The position numbers and the translations under genes were made by a program. A stretch of 64,000 nucleotides of DNA, taken from Amycolatopsis lexingtonensis. GTDB taxonomy: Bacteria; Actinomycetota; Actinomycetes; Mycobacteriales; Pseudonocardiaceae. The stretch spans positions 5,563,501 through 5,627,500 of the forward strand of contig NZ_JADBEG010000001.1 of the NCBI RefSeq assembly GCF_014873755.1. The letters run 5' to 3'. Below, piece after piece: positions 39,508-47,745 of this stretch; the first letter of the stretch is position 1, and every line of letters begins with the position of its first letter. The notes beneath the pieces are model-generated. The model did no database searches. It was not told the origin of the DNA and worked only from the letters and a program-made list of their open reading frames with translations.

Positions 39508-39695
39508 GTCGCCGGAATTCACCGGATCGGCGGGAAACAGCGGCCGTCCGGGTATCACGCAAACGCAACCGAAAATGGTTGTCGTGATCCGGACGGGCGG
39601 TTCAGGGGTGATCAGCCTGCCCTTTTCCCCTCTCCGCACCGAATAATTTTCCCGACGCCATTCCGGCGTCGACGTGCGGGAGAAGGGACCACCCC

Positions 39696-39905
39696 ATGAT
39701 CACCACCAGACGCCGGGCCGCGCTGGCCGCGTTCCCCGTGGCACTCGGGCTGCTGCTGGCCGGCCCCGCGGTGGGGACCGCGTCGGCCGCGACGGCGTCC
39801 ACCACGGACGTCCAGGCCCGCCACTGCCTGCTGCTGTGCGTCGGGCACCACCATCACCACGGGTACGTCAACGTGCTCGGCCTGGGTCTCTGGCTGCACC
39901 TGTAG
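39696..39905 (+). CDS. Small secreted His-rich peptide with Cys pair
   Basis: 69 residues. GGAGAAGGG lies 11 nt before the ATG. N-terminal RRR, a hydrophobic core (AAFPVALGLLLAGPAVG) and TASA-A predict signal peptidase I cleavage near residue 31. That leaves a mature peptide of about 38 residues with C44 and C48 (HCLLLCVG), five consecutive His (51-55) and a hydrophobic end (VNVLGLGLWLHL). Metal binding is suggested by the His run, and a disulfide by the CLLLC pair. Family not recognised. TAATTT at 39643-39648 may be a -10, and a 7-bp hairpin (39653-39671) lies in the leader. Confidence 0.75.
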   Translation: MITTRRRAALAAFPVALGLLLAGPAVGTASAATASTTDVQARHCLLLCVGHHHHHGYVNVLGLGLWLHL

Positions 39906-39913
39906 CGGGCCCG

Positions 39914-39948
39914 CCGCGCCGGGGGCGATGGCCTCTGCCCCGGCGCGG
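39914..39948. terminator. Shared terminator, secreted peptide / DUF1479
   Basis: CCGCGCCGGGG (39914-39924) pairs with CCCCGGCGCGG (39938-39948) between converging genes. Confidence 0.75.
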
Positions 39949-39955
39949 CGCCCGG

Positions 39956-41185
39956 TCACAGCCCGAGCTGGGCGCGCCCGACGGCGTTGAGATCGTCCAT
40001 TGTGGCCCGGCCGGTCCAGTTCACTTCGTAGTCTTCGGGCGCGAAATCGCCCGGGCTCGCGCCGGCCAGGAAAGCACGGCCGCATTTTTCGGCGTACGCG
40101 GCGTTTTTCGCGCAATGCGGGCTCGCCGGGATGTACATGACGTTTCCCCACCGGTCCGGATTGGTGCCGTCGGCGACCGCGTGGACGACGTCGCCGTGCC
40201 ACCACACCGTGTCGCCCGGCTCGACGTCGGGGATCGACGTCAGCGCCGGCAGCAGGTCGTCGTGGTACTTGTCGTTGACCGGCAACGCCTGGCCGTTGGC
40301 CGCGCCGCAGAGGTCGTCGTCGGGGATGTCGTCCTGAAGCGCGCGAAGCAGGACGTACGCGATCGCCGACGGGATCGGTACGACGTGCAGCACGCCGTCG
40401 CCTTGCCGCATTTCCGACAACGCGGTCCAGCCCTGGAAGGTGCGGAAGGCCGAGCACATCACCGTCGACGGGTACTCGTCGACTTCGGTGCGGAGGGCGC
40501 CGTCCCACGGGTCGTAGGCACGCCAGTCGCCGTCGAAGACGTGCCGGAAGACCCGCTGATAGGCGGGCAGCAGCCAGCGTTCGACCGAGCCGGAGTCGGT
40601 GTGGGCGGACAGGCCGAGCGACGCCGAGCCGGGCGCGCGGCGGCGGATGCGGTCGGGATAGGCCGTGTCGCGATCCGGGTCGAACCAGACGCGGCCCTCG
40701 GATTCGTGCCGCCAGAAGGAGTTGAGAAAGCGCCGGACGGCGACCATGTGCTCGTGCTGGCGTGCCTGGATCTGCGGCTTCGACCAGTAGACGGGGTAGA
40801 TCTGCGGCTGGCCGGAGGCGAGTCCGGCGAAGACGTCGTCGGCCGGGCCCTGGTAGGTACCGGCGAAGTCGTTGTCCGCGAGGTAGGTGGCGAGCTCGGC
40901 GTCCCAGGTTTCGGCCGTCTCGCGCGGGAAGGTGCCTTTGACGACGGCGCAGCCGCGGCGCCGGATCGCGTCGAGCGTCCGCTGCGGCACGGTTCCTTCG
41001 GCGATGTCGCGAAACCGGACCACGGGAAAGGCGTCCGGATCCGCGGCGACGGCGTCGACCTCCCGGCGCATCCACTCCCGGACGCCGGCGAACGCGCCGA
41101 CGACGTCGCCGATCCGGGCGCGCAGGTCCTGTTTGGTGCGGGTGACGGCCTCGGCCATGTTCGCGGGCAGTTCGGTGGTGGTCAT
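39956..41185 (-). CDS. DUF1479 (YbiU-like) putative Fe(II)/2-oxoglutarate dioxygenase
   Basis: 409 residues from ATG 41185. The DUF1479 family, including E. coli YbiU, has a jelly-roll dioxygenase fold. Candidate iron ligands are the HxD in LGLSAHTDSGSVERW and a distal His in VWWHGDVVHAVADG, with an Arg after it (DRWGNVMYIPASP). The N-terminal third is helical (AVTRTKQDLRARIGDVV, IRRRGCAVVKGTFPRE). Substrate unknown. Divergent from the ROK regulator across a short palindrome, so regulation by it is likely. Confidence 0.88.
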   Translation of the reverse strand: MTTTELPANMAEAVTRTKQDLRARIGDVVGAFAGVREWMRREVDAVAADPDAFPVVRFRDIAEGTVPQRTLDAIRRRGCAVVKGTFPRETAETWDAELATYLADNDFAGTYQGPADDVFAGLASGQPQIYPVYWSKPQIQARQHEHMVAVRRFLNSFWRHESEGRVWFDPDRDTAYPDRIRRRAPGSASLGLSAHTDSGSVERWLLPAYQRVFRHVFDGDWRAYDPWDGALRTEVDEYPSTVMCSAFRTFQGWTALSEMRQGDGVLHVVPIPSAIAYVLLRALQDDIPDDDLCGAANGQALPVNDKYHDDLLPALTSIPDVEPGDTVWWHGDVVHAVADGTNPDRWGNVMYIPASPHCAKNAAYAEKCGRAFLAGASPGDFAPEDYEVNWTGRATMDDLNAVGRAQLGL

Positions 41186-41203
41186 CGGCGTCCTCCGTTT
41201 TTG

Positions 41204-41218
41204 GTTAGGACTCCTTAC
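41204..41218. promoter_or_regulatory. ROK operator candidate
   Basis: GTTAGGACTCCTTAC is a 7+1+7 inverted repeat with one mismatch, 18 bp before the DUF1479 start and 53 bp before the ROK gene. TTAGGA-type half sites are usual for ROK repressors. Confidence 0.55.
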
Positions 41219-41271
41219 TAGAATGTCCCCGCTACGGTAACCCCAGTTCCTTCCCCGCCACAAGAGGTGCG

Positions 41272-42387
41272 ATGTCCGACCCCGACCGGCCGCTCCCGCG
41301 CCTGGCGATGCTGCGGGCCATGACCGACCGCGCGGTGCTCGACCAGGTCTTCGGCCACGGCCGGACCACGCGTGCCGAGCTCGCCGCGGCCACCGGGATC
41401 TCGAAGCCGACGATCTCGGAGTCCGTCCGGCGACTCGAAACGGCGGGTGCGCTCCGGGCCACCGGCACCGACCCGACCGGCCGCCGCGGCCGGATCGCCA
41501 CGTTCTACGAGCTGGCCGCCGACGCCGGGCGCGTCGTCGCCGCGGAGGTGAACCAGCAGGGCGTCCGCACGGTGACGACCGATCTGACCGGAGCCGTCCT
41601 GGCCACCGAGCGGAACGCGCCGGACGGGCGGCCGATCACCGAGGCGGTCCGGGCGGCCGTCGCCGCCGCGAGCGCCGCGGGGACGGGGCCGGTGCGAGCC
41701 ACCGCGGTCTCGGTGGCCAACCCGGTGGACCCGGTCACGCACGAGGTCGTCGCGCTGCCGGGGTCACCGTTCCCCGAGGGCCGGCTCCGGGCCGAGGAGG
41801 TCGGTTCCGGCGTGCTGCTCGACAACGACGTCAACTTCTCGGCGCTCGCCGAACGGCGGGAGGGCGCCGCTCGGGAGGCGAAGAGCTTCGCCTACGTCTA
41901 CGTCGGCGCGGGGCTCGGCGTGAGCCTCTACGTCGGCGACCAGCTCGTCCGCGGCGCGCACGGGCTGGCCGGTGAGATCGGGTACCTGGACAGCTCGGGC
42001 TCGACGCTGGCCGCCGCGCTCGCCGACCAGGGGTTCGGCCGGGCGGATGCGCCTTCGCTCGACGTTGGCTCGATTTTGACCACGCTCGACCGGGTCGCCG
42101 AAGACGCCGTCGCCGCGGAACGGCTGAAGCTGCTCGGGGCGACGCTCGGCCGGGCGGTGGCCGCGATCTGCACCATCGTCGACCCGGACCTCGTGCTGCT
42201 GGGTGGGCCGGCCGGGAGCCGGGCGGAGCTCGTGGCCGAAATCCGGCGAACCGTCCGCGCGATGACGCCCGGCCCGGTCCGGGTCGAAGCCGGCGAAGTG
42301 ACGGACTCGGCGGCGCTACGCGGGGCGCTGTTGTCGGCGCTCGACCACGGCCGGGACAGCCTGCTCAAGGCGGTTGCCGAAAGTTGA
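41272..42387 (+). CDS. ROK-family transcriptional regulator
   Basis: 371 residues. N-terminal winged HTH at about 18-70 (TTRAELAAATGISKPTISES, VRRLETAGALRATGTDPTGR), then a sugar-kinase-like ROK domain with VYVGAGLGVSLYVGDQLVRG, HGLAGEIGYL and a late PDLVLLGGPAG motif. The Cys-rich zinc motif (CxCGxxGC) that usually follows GHxxxxP is missing, so sugar sensing may differ. Flanked by DUF1479 (divergent) and a GH2 glycosidase (convergent), both possible targets. Confidence 0.92.
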   Translation: MSDPDRPLPRLAMLRAMTDRAVLDQVFGHGRTTRAELAAATGISKPTISESVRRLETAGALRATGTDPTGRRGRIATFYELAADAGRVVAAEVNQQGVRTVTTDLTGAVLATERNAPDGRPITEAVRAAVAAASAAGTGPVRATAVSVANPVDPVTHEVVALPGSPFPEGRLRAEEVGSGVLLDNDVNFSALAERREGAAREAKSFAYVYVGAGLGVSLYVGDQLVRGAHGLAGEIGYLDSSGSTLAAALADQGFGRADAPSLDVGSILTTLDRVAEDAVAAERLKLLGATLGRAVAAICTIVDPDLVLLGGPAGSRAELVAEIRRTVRAMTPGPVRVEAGEVTDSAALRGALLSALDHGRDSLLKAVAES

Positions 42388-42414
42388 CCACGCCGCTGAC
42401 CAGCGTAAAGCCGG

Positions 42415-44178
42415 TCAACGCGAGCCCGCCTCGATCACCGCTTTCGCGCATTTCGCGACCACGGCCGGGTCGGCTTTGACCACCCAGCGGTCGTAGGTCA
42501 GCAGGCCGTTGACCTCATTCTCGACATCGGTCGTCTGGGTGTAGACGGCACCGGACAACCCGCGCTCCGCCACCACGCGCTCGAGGGCCGCGCTCACCTC
42601 CGCGTAGCGCTCGGTGAGCCGCTCGCGCGTGGGCGTCATCTCGTACGCGTTCGGCGGGCCCGGCCAGCGGTGGTCGTCCAAGACCAGGCCGAGGCCGCCG
42701 TACTCGCCGTCGACAAGCGCGCGGGTGTCGTGGACCGAAGGGTCGCCGGGGCCGACGTACGTGTGGTCGTCGTAGACGTCGCCGGCACCGGAGTCCGGGC
42801 GGGAGAAGCAGCAGTTGACGCCGCTGTTCGCGATCACCAGGCGCGTCGGGTCGAGGGCTTTGACCAGTTCCGCGACACGGGCCGTGTCGAATTCGCCCCA
42901 GCCCTCGTTGAACGGCACCCAGCCCACGATCGACGGGACCGCCCGCAGCTGTTCGATCATTTTGATCAATTCCGCTTCGAACCGTTCGCGGGCCCGCGGG
43001 ACCGGGTCCGGCGCGATCCCGGGCGGGCCGTCGAACGACACCGTCAGCGACGGCATGTCCTGCCAGACGACCAAGCCCAGCGTGTCGGCCCAGAAGTACC
43101 AGCGGGCCGGCTCCACCTTGACGTGCTTGCGGACGAAGTTGAAGCCCAGCTCCTTGGTCTTTTCGAGGTCGAAGCGCAGGGCTTCGTCGGTGGGCGCGGT
43201 GGAGATGCCGTCCGGCCAATAGCCCTGATCGAGCGGTCCGTGCAAAAAAGTGACACGGCCGTTGAGGGCGATCCGCGGGCGACCCTGCTCGTCCGGGACC
43301 AGGCCGATCGTCCGCAGGCCCGCATAGCTGCCGACCTCGTCGAGGAGCATGCCGTGCCGGTCGCGGAGTTCGACGCGCAGGTCGTAGAGGTGCGGGTCGT
43401 CGGGCGTCCAGAGGCGCGGCGAGGGGACGTCCACGCGGACCGACGTCCCGGCCGCACCTGACGCGCGGGCCACCTCCTCGCCGTTTGCCGAAAACACGAC
43501 AACGACCTCGGCGCCGCCGGTGACCTGCGGGAACACCGTCACGCCGGTCAGGTCCGGGGTCAGGTCGAGCCGGTCGACGCGGTGGTCGGGCACCGGCTCC
43601 AGCCAGACCGTTTGCCAGATTCCGGACGACGCCGTGTAGCAGATGCCGCCGGGGGTGTTGCGCTGCTTGCCGACCGGGAAGGTCTCGATGTCGGTGCGGT
43701 CCTCGGTCCGCACGGTCAGCTCCTGCGGCCCCGACGCGCGCAGGACGTCGGTGATGTCCGCGCTGAACGCCGTGTAGCCGCCTTCGTGGGTCGCGACGAG
43801 CTGGTTGTTGACCCACACCTTCGCCGTCTGGTCGACCGCGCCGAAGTGCAGGAGGATCCGCGAGCCGGTCCAGTCCGGCGGGACGTCGAAGAGCCGCCGG
43901 TACCAGAGGACTTCGTCGCGTCGTCCGATTCCGGACAACGCCGACTCCGGCGGGAACGGCACCAGGATCCGCTCGGCGTACCCGGACGGCCGTGGTTCGT
44001 CCGGCGACGACGGCCAGCCCGCGTACTCCCAGACGCCGTTCAGGTTCAGCCAGCGGTGCCGCGTCAGCTGGGGCCGCGGATACTCGGGCAGCGCGTTCCC
44101 CGGAGCGACGTCGCCGCTCCACGGGGTCGGCAAGGGCGGGTCGAGCCGGCGCCAGCCGGTGTCGTCGGGAGAAGTCAT
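42415..44178 (-). CDS. GH2-family glycoside hydrolase
   Basis: 587 residues from ATG 44178. Sugar-binding jelly roll (LILVPFPPESALSGIG-like segment; WYRRLFDVPPDWTGSRILLH), an immunoglobulin-like domain, then a TIM barrel. The acid/base Glu is in GWVPFNEGWGEFDT and the nucleophile Glu in LVDGEYGGLG. No signal peptide, so it acts inside the cell on an imported oligosaccharide. Specificity (galactoside, glucuronide, mannoside or arabinoside) cannot be read. No transporter gene is adjacent. A perfect 14-bp palindrome lies 37 bp upstream. Confidence 0.92.
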   Translation of the reverse strand: MTSPDDTGWRRLDPPLPTPWSGDVAPGNALPEYPRPQLTRHRWLNLNGVWEYAGWPSSPDEPRPSGYAERILVPFPPESALSGIGRRDEVLWYRRLFDVPPDWTGSRILLHFGAVDQTAKVWVNNQLVATHEGGYTAFSADITDVLRASGPQELTVRTEDRTDIETFPVGKQRNTPGGICYTASSGIWQTVWLEPVPDHRVDRLDLTPDLTGVTVFPQVTGGAEVVVVFSANGEEVARASGAAGTSVRVDVPSPRLWTPDDPHLYDLRVELRDRHGMLLDEVGSYAGLRTIGLVPDEQGRPRIALNGRVTFLHGPLDQGYWPDGISTAPTDEALRFDLEKTKELGFNFVRKHVKVEPARWYFWADTLGLVVWQDMPSLTVSFDGPPGIAPDPVPRARERFEAELIKMIEQLRAVPSIVGWVPFNEGWGEFDTARVAELVKALDPTRLVIANSGVNCCFSRPDSGAGDVYDDHTYVGPGDPSVHDTRALVDGEYGGLGLVLDDHRWPGPPNAYEMTPTRERLTERYAEVSAALERVVAERGLSGAVYTQTTDVENEVNGLLTYDRWVVKADPAVVAKCAKAVIEAGSR

Positions 44179-44214
44179 CCCGGCCGATGGTGGCAGAGTT
44201 CGGCGGGCCCGCCA

Positions 44215-44228
44215 GTGATCGGGATCAC
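44215..44228. promoter_or_regulatory. Operator candidate upstream of GH2 gene
   Basis: GTGATC-GG-GATCAC is a perfect 6+2+6 inverted repeat 37 bp before the GH2 ATG. Confidence 0.45.
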
Positions 44229-44267
44229 ATGTGAACACTTCGCGAGTACGGGCGCGTCGGAGCGTTC

Positions 44268-44284
44268 TGACTCGCGAGTAACCT
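44268..44284 (+). promoter_or_regulatory. GT4 promoter with TetR-like palindrome
   Basis: ACTCGCGAGT (44270-44279) is a perfect palindrome, extended to TGACTCGCGAGTAA, and it overlaps the -10 TAACCT (44279-44284). The ATG follows after 6 nt, so the transcript is leaderless. A half copy CGCGAGTA lies 32 bp upstream at 44241. Confidence 0.6.
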
Positions 44285-44290
44285 CTGCCC

Positions 44291-45568
44291 ATGCGTGTGC
44301 TGATGCTGTCGTGGGAGTACCCGCCAGTGGCCATCGGAGGCCTGGCCCGGCACGTGCACGCGCTCGCCACCCACCTGGCGCGCCAGGGCCACGACGTCGT
44401 CGTGCTGTGCCGCCACGCCGCCGGCACCGACGCCGGGACGCACCCGCGCAGCGACCGCGTCGTCGAGGGCGTGCGGATCATCCGGGTCGCCGAGGACCCG
44501 ATGCACGTGACGTTCGAGCGGGACCTCGTCGCCTGGACGCTGGCCATGGGGCACGCCATGATCCGCGCGGCCCAGGACCTGCTGCGCACCTGGCAGCCCG
44601 ATGTCGTCCACGCGCACGACTGGCTGGTCGCGCACCCGGCGATCGCGATCGCCGAGGCCGCGCGGGTGCCGCTGGTCGGCACGATCCACGCGACCGAGGC
44701 CGGCCGGCACTCGGGCTGGCTGTCGCACCCGCTGAACCAGCAGGTGCACTCGGTCGAGTGGTGGCTGGCGAACCGCGCCGACGCGCTGATCACCTGCTCG
44801 CAGGCCATGCGCCGCGAGGTCGCGTACCTCTTCGAGGTCGAAGCCGCCGACGTCACGGTGATCCACAACGGCATCGAGGAACGCGGCTGGCAAGTGCCGG
44901 CGAAGGAGATCGCCCGCGCCCGGGAGGTCTACAGCCCGGCCGGCGCGCCACTGTTGCTCTACTTCGGACGGCTCGAGTGGGAGAAGGGCGTGCAGGACCT
45001 GCTCGCCGCGCTCCCCCGCATCCGGCGCCGTCACCCCGGCACGCGCGTGGTCGTGGCCGGAAAAGGACGACACTTCGACGAGCTGGTCGAACAGTCGCGG
45101 AAGCTGCGGGTGCGGCGCGCGGTCGACTTCGTCGGGCACCTCTCCGACCGCGACCTGCGTGCGGCGCTGGCCGCCGCCGACGCCGTCGTGCTGCCCAGCC
45201 GGTACGAGCCGTTCGGGATCGTCGCTCTGGAGGCCGCGGCCGCGAAGGCGCCGCTGGTGGCGTCGACCGCCGGCGGGCTCGGCGAGGTCGTGGTGCACGG
45301 CGAGACCGGGCTGGCGTTCAGCCCCGGCGATGTCGCGGAATTGACCAACGCCGTGACGGCGGTGCTCAGCGACGCGCCGGCCGCCGCGAAGCGGGCGAAA
45401 GCGGCGCAGTCCCGGCTGGCCGCGGACTTCGACTGGAGCCGGATCGCCGAGGCGACCGCCGACGTCTACCGGCGGGCGAAGCCGGCCGAACCGGTGGAGC
45501 TGCCACGGCCGAAGATCGCCACCGGCAACGCGTTCGAGCCGGTCCCGGCTGGGATCCCGGAACTGTAG
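44291..45568 (+). CDS. GT4 alpha-glucosyltransferase, Rv3032-like
   Basis: 425 residues. GT-B fold glycosyltransferase: MLSWEYPPVAIGGLARHVHA with the glycine-rich acceptor loop, HAHDWLVAHP, LLLYFGRLEWEKGVQDLL (donor domain start) and the nucleotide-sugar motif SRYEPFGIVALEAAAAKAP with its two Glu. Close in layout to Rv3032, the alpha-1,4-glucosyltransferase of MGLP synthesis. Here it stands alone, 5.3 kb from the methyltransferase and GH57 genes. Possible control by a TetR-type regulator at its promoter. Confidence 0.92.
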   Translation: MRVLMLSWEYPPVAIGGLARHVHALATHLARQGHDVVVLCRHAAGTDAGTHPRSDRVVEGVRIIRVAEDPMHVTFERDLVAWTLAMGHAMIRAAQDLLRTWQPDVVHAHDWLVAHPAIAIAEAARVPLVGTIHATEAGRHSGWLSHPLNQQVHSVEWWLANRADALITCSQAMRREVAYLFEVEAADVTVIHNGIEERGWQVPAKEIARAREVYSPAGAPLLLYFGRLEWEKGVQDLLAALPRIRRRHPGTRVVVAGKGRHFDELVEQSRKLRVRRAVDFVGHLSDRDLRAALAAADAVVLPSRYEPFGIVALEAAAAKAPLVASTAGGLGEVVVHGETGLAFSPGDVAELTNAVTAVLSDAPAAAKRAKAAQSRLAADFDWSRIAEATADVYRRAKPAEPVELPRPKIATGNAFEPVPAGIPEL

Positions 45569-45579
45569 GTAGCGACCGC

Positions 45580-45708
45580 TCAGAAGCGGCAGGGCCGGAC
45601 GCAGTCCCGCTGCGCCGCGACGGGTCCGGCCGGGGTCACCACGGCACCGTAGGAAAACGACAACACGACGAAGAGCGCGGCGACGGCCGTTCTCAACCTG
45701 CTGGTCAT
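45580..45708 (-). CDS. Very small secreted peptide with CVRPC motif
   Basis: 42 residues from ATG 45708, preceded by GAGGAG at about 6 nt. N-terminal Arg residues and a hydrophobic core (AVAALFVVLSFSYGAVV) are followed by GPVAA, a fair signal peptidase I site after A32. The product would be a decapeptide QRDCVRPCRF with two Cys and an N-terminal Gln able to cyclise. It ends 11 bp from the converging GT4 gene. No family recognised. Coding status rests on the ribosome site and signal-peptide quality only. Confidence 0.6.
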   Translation of the reverse strand: MTSRLRTAVAALFVVLSFSYGAVVTPAGPVAAQRDCVRPCRF

Positions 45709-45826
45709 GGGGACTCCTCGGGGGCGACGGCGCGACGGGCGCCTCGCAGTGAGCATCCGCGCCGCTGTCCGGGGAAACAACGAGCGGAACAGTAGGGGTG
45801 CCTACGCAATCGCGATACGTGACCGG

Positions 45827-46606
45827 TCAGCGGGTTCCGGTGAGGATCCGCACCCGGACCGCCTCGCGGAGCGGCCCGTGCGGAGCTACCGCCGTCCGGA
45901 CCCGGTCGGTGAACGCCGGCCGCGCGCCGGGGGCGGGCAGTTGCTCGGGGCTCATGGCCGAAAAGACGCCACCGACGATCTCTTCGACGGTCAACGTGGT
46001 CGCGTATTCGACAACCCGCTGTTCGACGGCGTACCCGGCGGCCGAGAGTGCCGCCGCGTAGCGCTCCTGGCTCGCCTCGTCCGTGCCGCACGTGCTGTGC
46101 AGCGGCGTCCCCAGGTACGCCGAAACGACGCCCCGCAGCGCGGCCGACCACGCGGTGTCCTGAAGCCACAGCGGTTCGCCGTTCGTGACCACCGCGATCC
46201 CGCCGCCGGGACGCAGCAGCGGGCGCGCGTCGGAAAACAGCCGTTCGTGGTCCATCCAGTGCAGCGCTTGCGCGACCGTCACCGCGGCCAGGCGGCCCTG
46301 GCCGAAAAGCGGCAACAGCGCGCTGACGTCGGCGTCCGCGCCGAGGAGCCAGCTGACGTTCGGCAGCGAGGTGGCCCGGCGGGCCTGGTCGAGCATCGCC
46401 GGCTCCGGGTCCATGCCGAGCACCGCGCCCGCCCGGCCCGCCAGGACGCGGGTGAGCTGGCCGGTGCCGCAGCCGAGGTCGAGGACGACGTCGTCGCGGG
46501 TCAGCGCGAACGCCGCGGCCAGCTCGTCCGCCGCTTCGGGCGGGTAGCCGCGGCGGAACCGCTGGTAGAACTCGCTCACTTCGCCGCCGAACGCCGGTGT
46601 CGTCAT
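45827..46606 (-). CDS. Class I SAM-dependent methyltransferase
   Basis: 259 residues from ATG 46606. Motif I VVLDLGCGTGQLTRVLAG, motif II VLGMDPEPAMLDQA, and AVTVAQALHWMDHERLFSDA, typical of UbiE/TAM-like small-molecule methyltransferases. FYQRFRRGYPPEAADEL opens the domain. Substrate unknown. Separated by 56 bp from the DUF1348 gene upstream on the same strand. Confidence 0.9.
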   Translation of the reverse strand: MTTPAFGGEVSEFYQRFRRGYPPEAADELAAAFALTRDDVVLDLGCGTGQLTRVLAGRAGAVLGMDPEPAMLDQARRATSLPNVSWLLGADADVSALLPLFGQGRLAAVTVAQALHWMDHERLFSDARPLLRPGGGIAVVTNGEPLWLQDTAWSAALRGVVSAYLGTPLHSTCGTDEASQERYAAALSAAGYAVEQRVVEYATTLTVEEIVGGVFSAMSPEQLPAPGARPAFTDRVRTAVAPHGPLREAVRVRILTGTR

Positions 46607-46662
46607 TTTTCGACCATGCCCCCGGCGCCGGAAGAAAGGGGCGCGTTCCGCTCAGGGCGGAG

Positions 46663-47121
46663 CTAGAACACCGGCAGCAGGACGCCGTGTTCGGACTCCA
46701 GGCGCGGGCCGAAGATGCGGCGGTCGGCCTCCTCGATCGGGACGTCGTTGATGCTCGCCTCTCGCCGGCGCATCAGGCCCTCGTCGCTGAACTCCCACAG
46801 CTCGTTGCCGTAGCTGCGGAACCACTGGCCCGCCGCGTTCCGGGACTCGTACTGGAACCGGACGCCGATGCGGTTGCCGCGGAAGCCCCACAGCTCCTTG
46901 CGCAGCGCGTAGTCCAGCTCGCGCTCCCACTTCGCGGTCAGGAACCGCACGATCTCGGCGCGGCCCACCACGTGCCGGTCGCGGTTCCGCCAGACCGAGT
47001 CCTCGGTGTAGGCGAGCGAGACCTTCTCCGGATCGCGGGTGTTCCACGCGTCTTCGGCGGCCTGGACCTTCTTCCGGGCGGTGTCCTCGTCGAAGGGCGG
47101 GAACGGGGGTCGCGGGGTCAT
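46663..47121 (-). CDS. DUF1348 / NTF2-like protein
   Basis: 152 residues from ATG 47121. Members of this SnoaL/NTF2-like family are small alpha+beta-barrel proteins of unknown reaction. Signatures: [60 protein letters not shown] and [20 protein letters not shown]. Divergent from a TetR gene with two palindromes between them, a standard repressor-target arrangement. Confidence 0.9.
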   Translation of the reverse strand: MTPRPPFPPFDEDTARKKVQAAEDAWNTRDPEKVSLAYTEDSVWRNRDRHVVGRAEIVRFLTAKWERELDYALRKELWGFRGNRIGVRFQYESRNAAGQWFRSYGNELWEFSDEGLMRRREASINDVPIEEADRRIFGPRLESEHGVLLPVF

Positions 47122-47140
47122 GACAGCTCCTTCCGGACGC

Positions 47141-47192
47141 GGAGAACGTGCGTTCTCCGGTACGTCCGCTACCGTAGAGAACGCTCATTCTC
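47141..47192. promoter_or_regulatory. Twin TetR operators between DUF1348 and tetR
   Basis: GGAGAACG-TG-CGTTCTCC (47141-47158) is a perfect 8+2+8 inverted repeat. GAGAACGCTCATTCTC (47177-47192) is a second copy with one mismatched pair, centred 35 bp away. The -10 TACCGT (47170-47175) of the TetR gene lies between them. Confidence 0.78.
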
Positions 47193-47211
47193 CGCGCCAG
47201 GGGCAGGTGAC

Positions 47212-47745
47212 ATGAATTCCACGGAGGCGACCGGCCGGCTGCTCGAAGCCGCCGAAGAGCTCTTCTACGCGCACGGCGTGCAGGCGGTCGGGATGGACGC
47301 CGTCCGCGAGCGCTCCGGCGTCTCGCTCAAACGCCTCTACCAGTGCTTCCCGGCGAAGAACGACCTGGTCGAGGCCTACCTGCGACGCCGGGACGAGCGC
47401 TGGCGGAAGTCGTTGCGCGATTTCGTCCACGACCGCGGCGACGACCCGCTCGCCGTCTTCGGTTGGCTCGCGAACTGGTTCGCCGAACCCGGCTTCCGGG
47501 GTTGTGCGTTCATCAACTCCTTCGGCGAGTTCGGCGAACCGGCGCCCGGTATCGCCGCCGCGATCCGGCTGCACAAGGACGAAGTCCGGGCGTACCTGCG
47601 TGGTCTCGTTTCCGACCACCGGCTCGCCGACCAGCTGTTCGCGCTGGTCGAGGGCGCGACCGTGCTCGCCGCGATCACCGGTGACCCGGGCGAGGCGAAC
47701 ACGGCCCGCGAAGCCGCGAAGGTGCTGCTGGCCGCTCAGGGGTAG
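47212..47745 (+). CDS. TetR-family repressor
   Basis: 177 residues. N-terminal HTH at about 8-52 (GRLLEAAEELFYAHGVQAVG, SGVSLKRLYQCFPAKNDLVE). The C-terminal ligand domain contains FAEPGFRGCAFINSFGEFGE, the pattern of the TetR_C_13/YcdC-like subgroup that often senses electrophiles or aldehydes. Likely represses the divergent DUF1348 gene and itself through the twin palindromes. Its end overlaps the converging membrane gene by 10 nt. Confidence 0.93.
   Translation: MNSTEATGRLLEAAEELFYAHGVQAVGMDAVRERSGVSLKRLYQCFPAKNDLVEAYLRRRDERWRKSLRDFVHDRGDDPLAVFGWLANWFAEPGFRGCAFINSFGEFGEPAPGIAAAIRLHKDEVRAYLRGLVSDHRLADQLFALVEGATVLAAITGDPGEANTAREAAKVLLAAQG

Noticed and set aside
38472..39587. Plus-strand frame over GH57 and peroxidase genes
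   Set aside because: Arg/Ala-rich out-of-frame product; both true genes have catalytic motifs.
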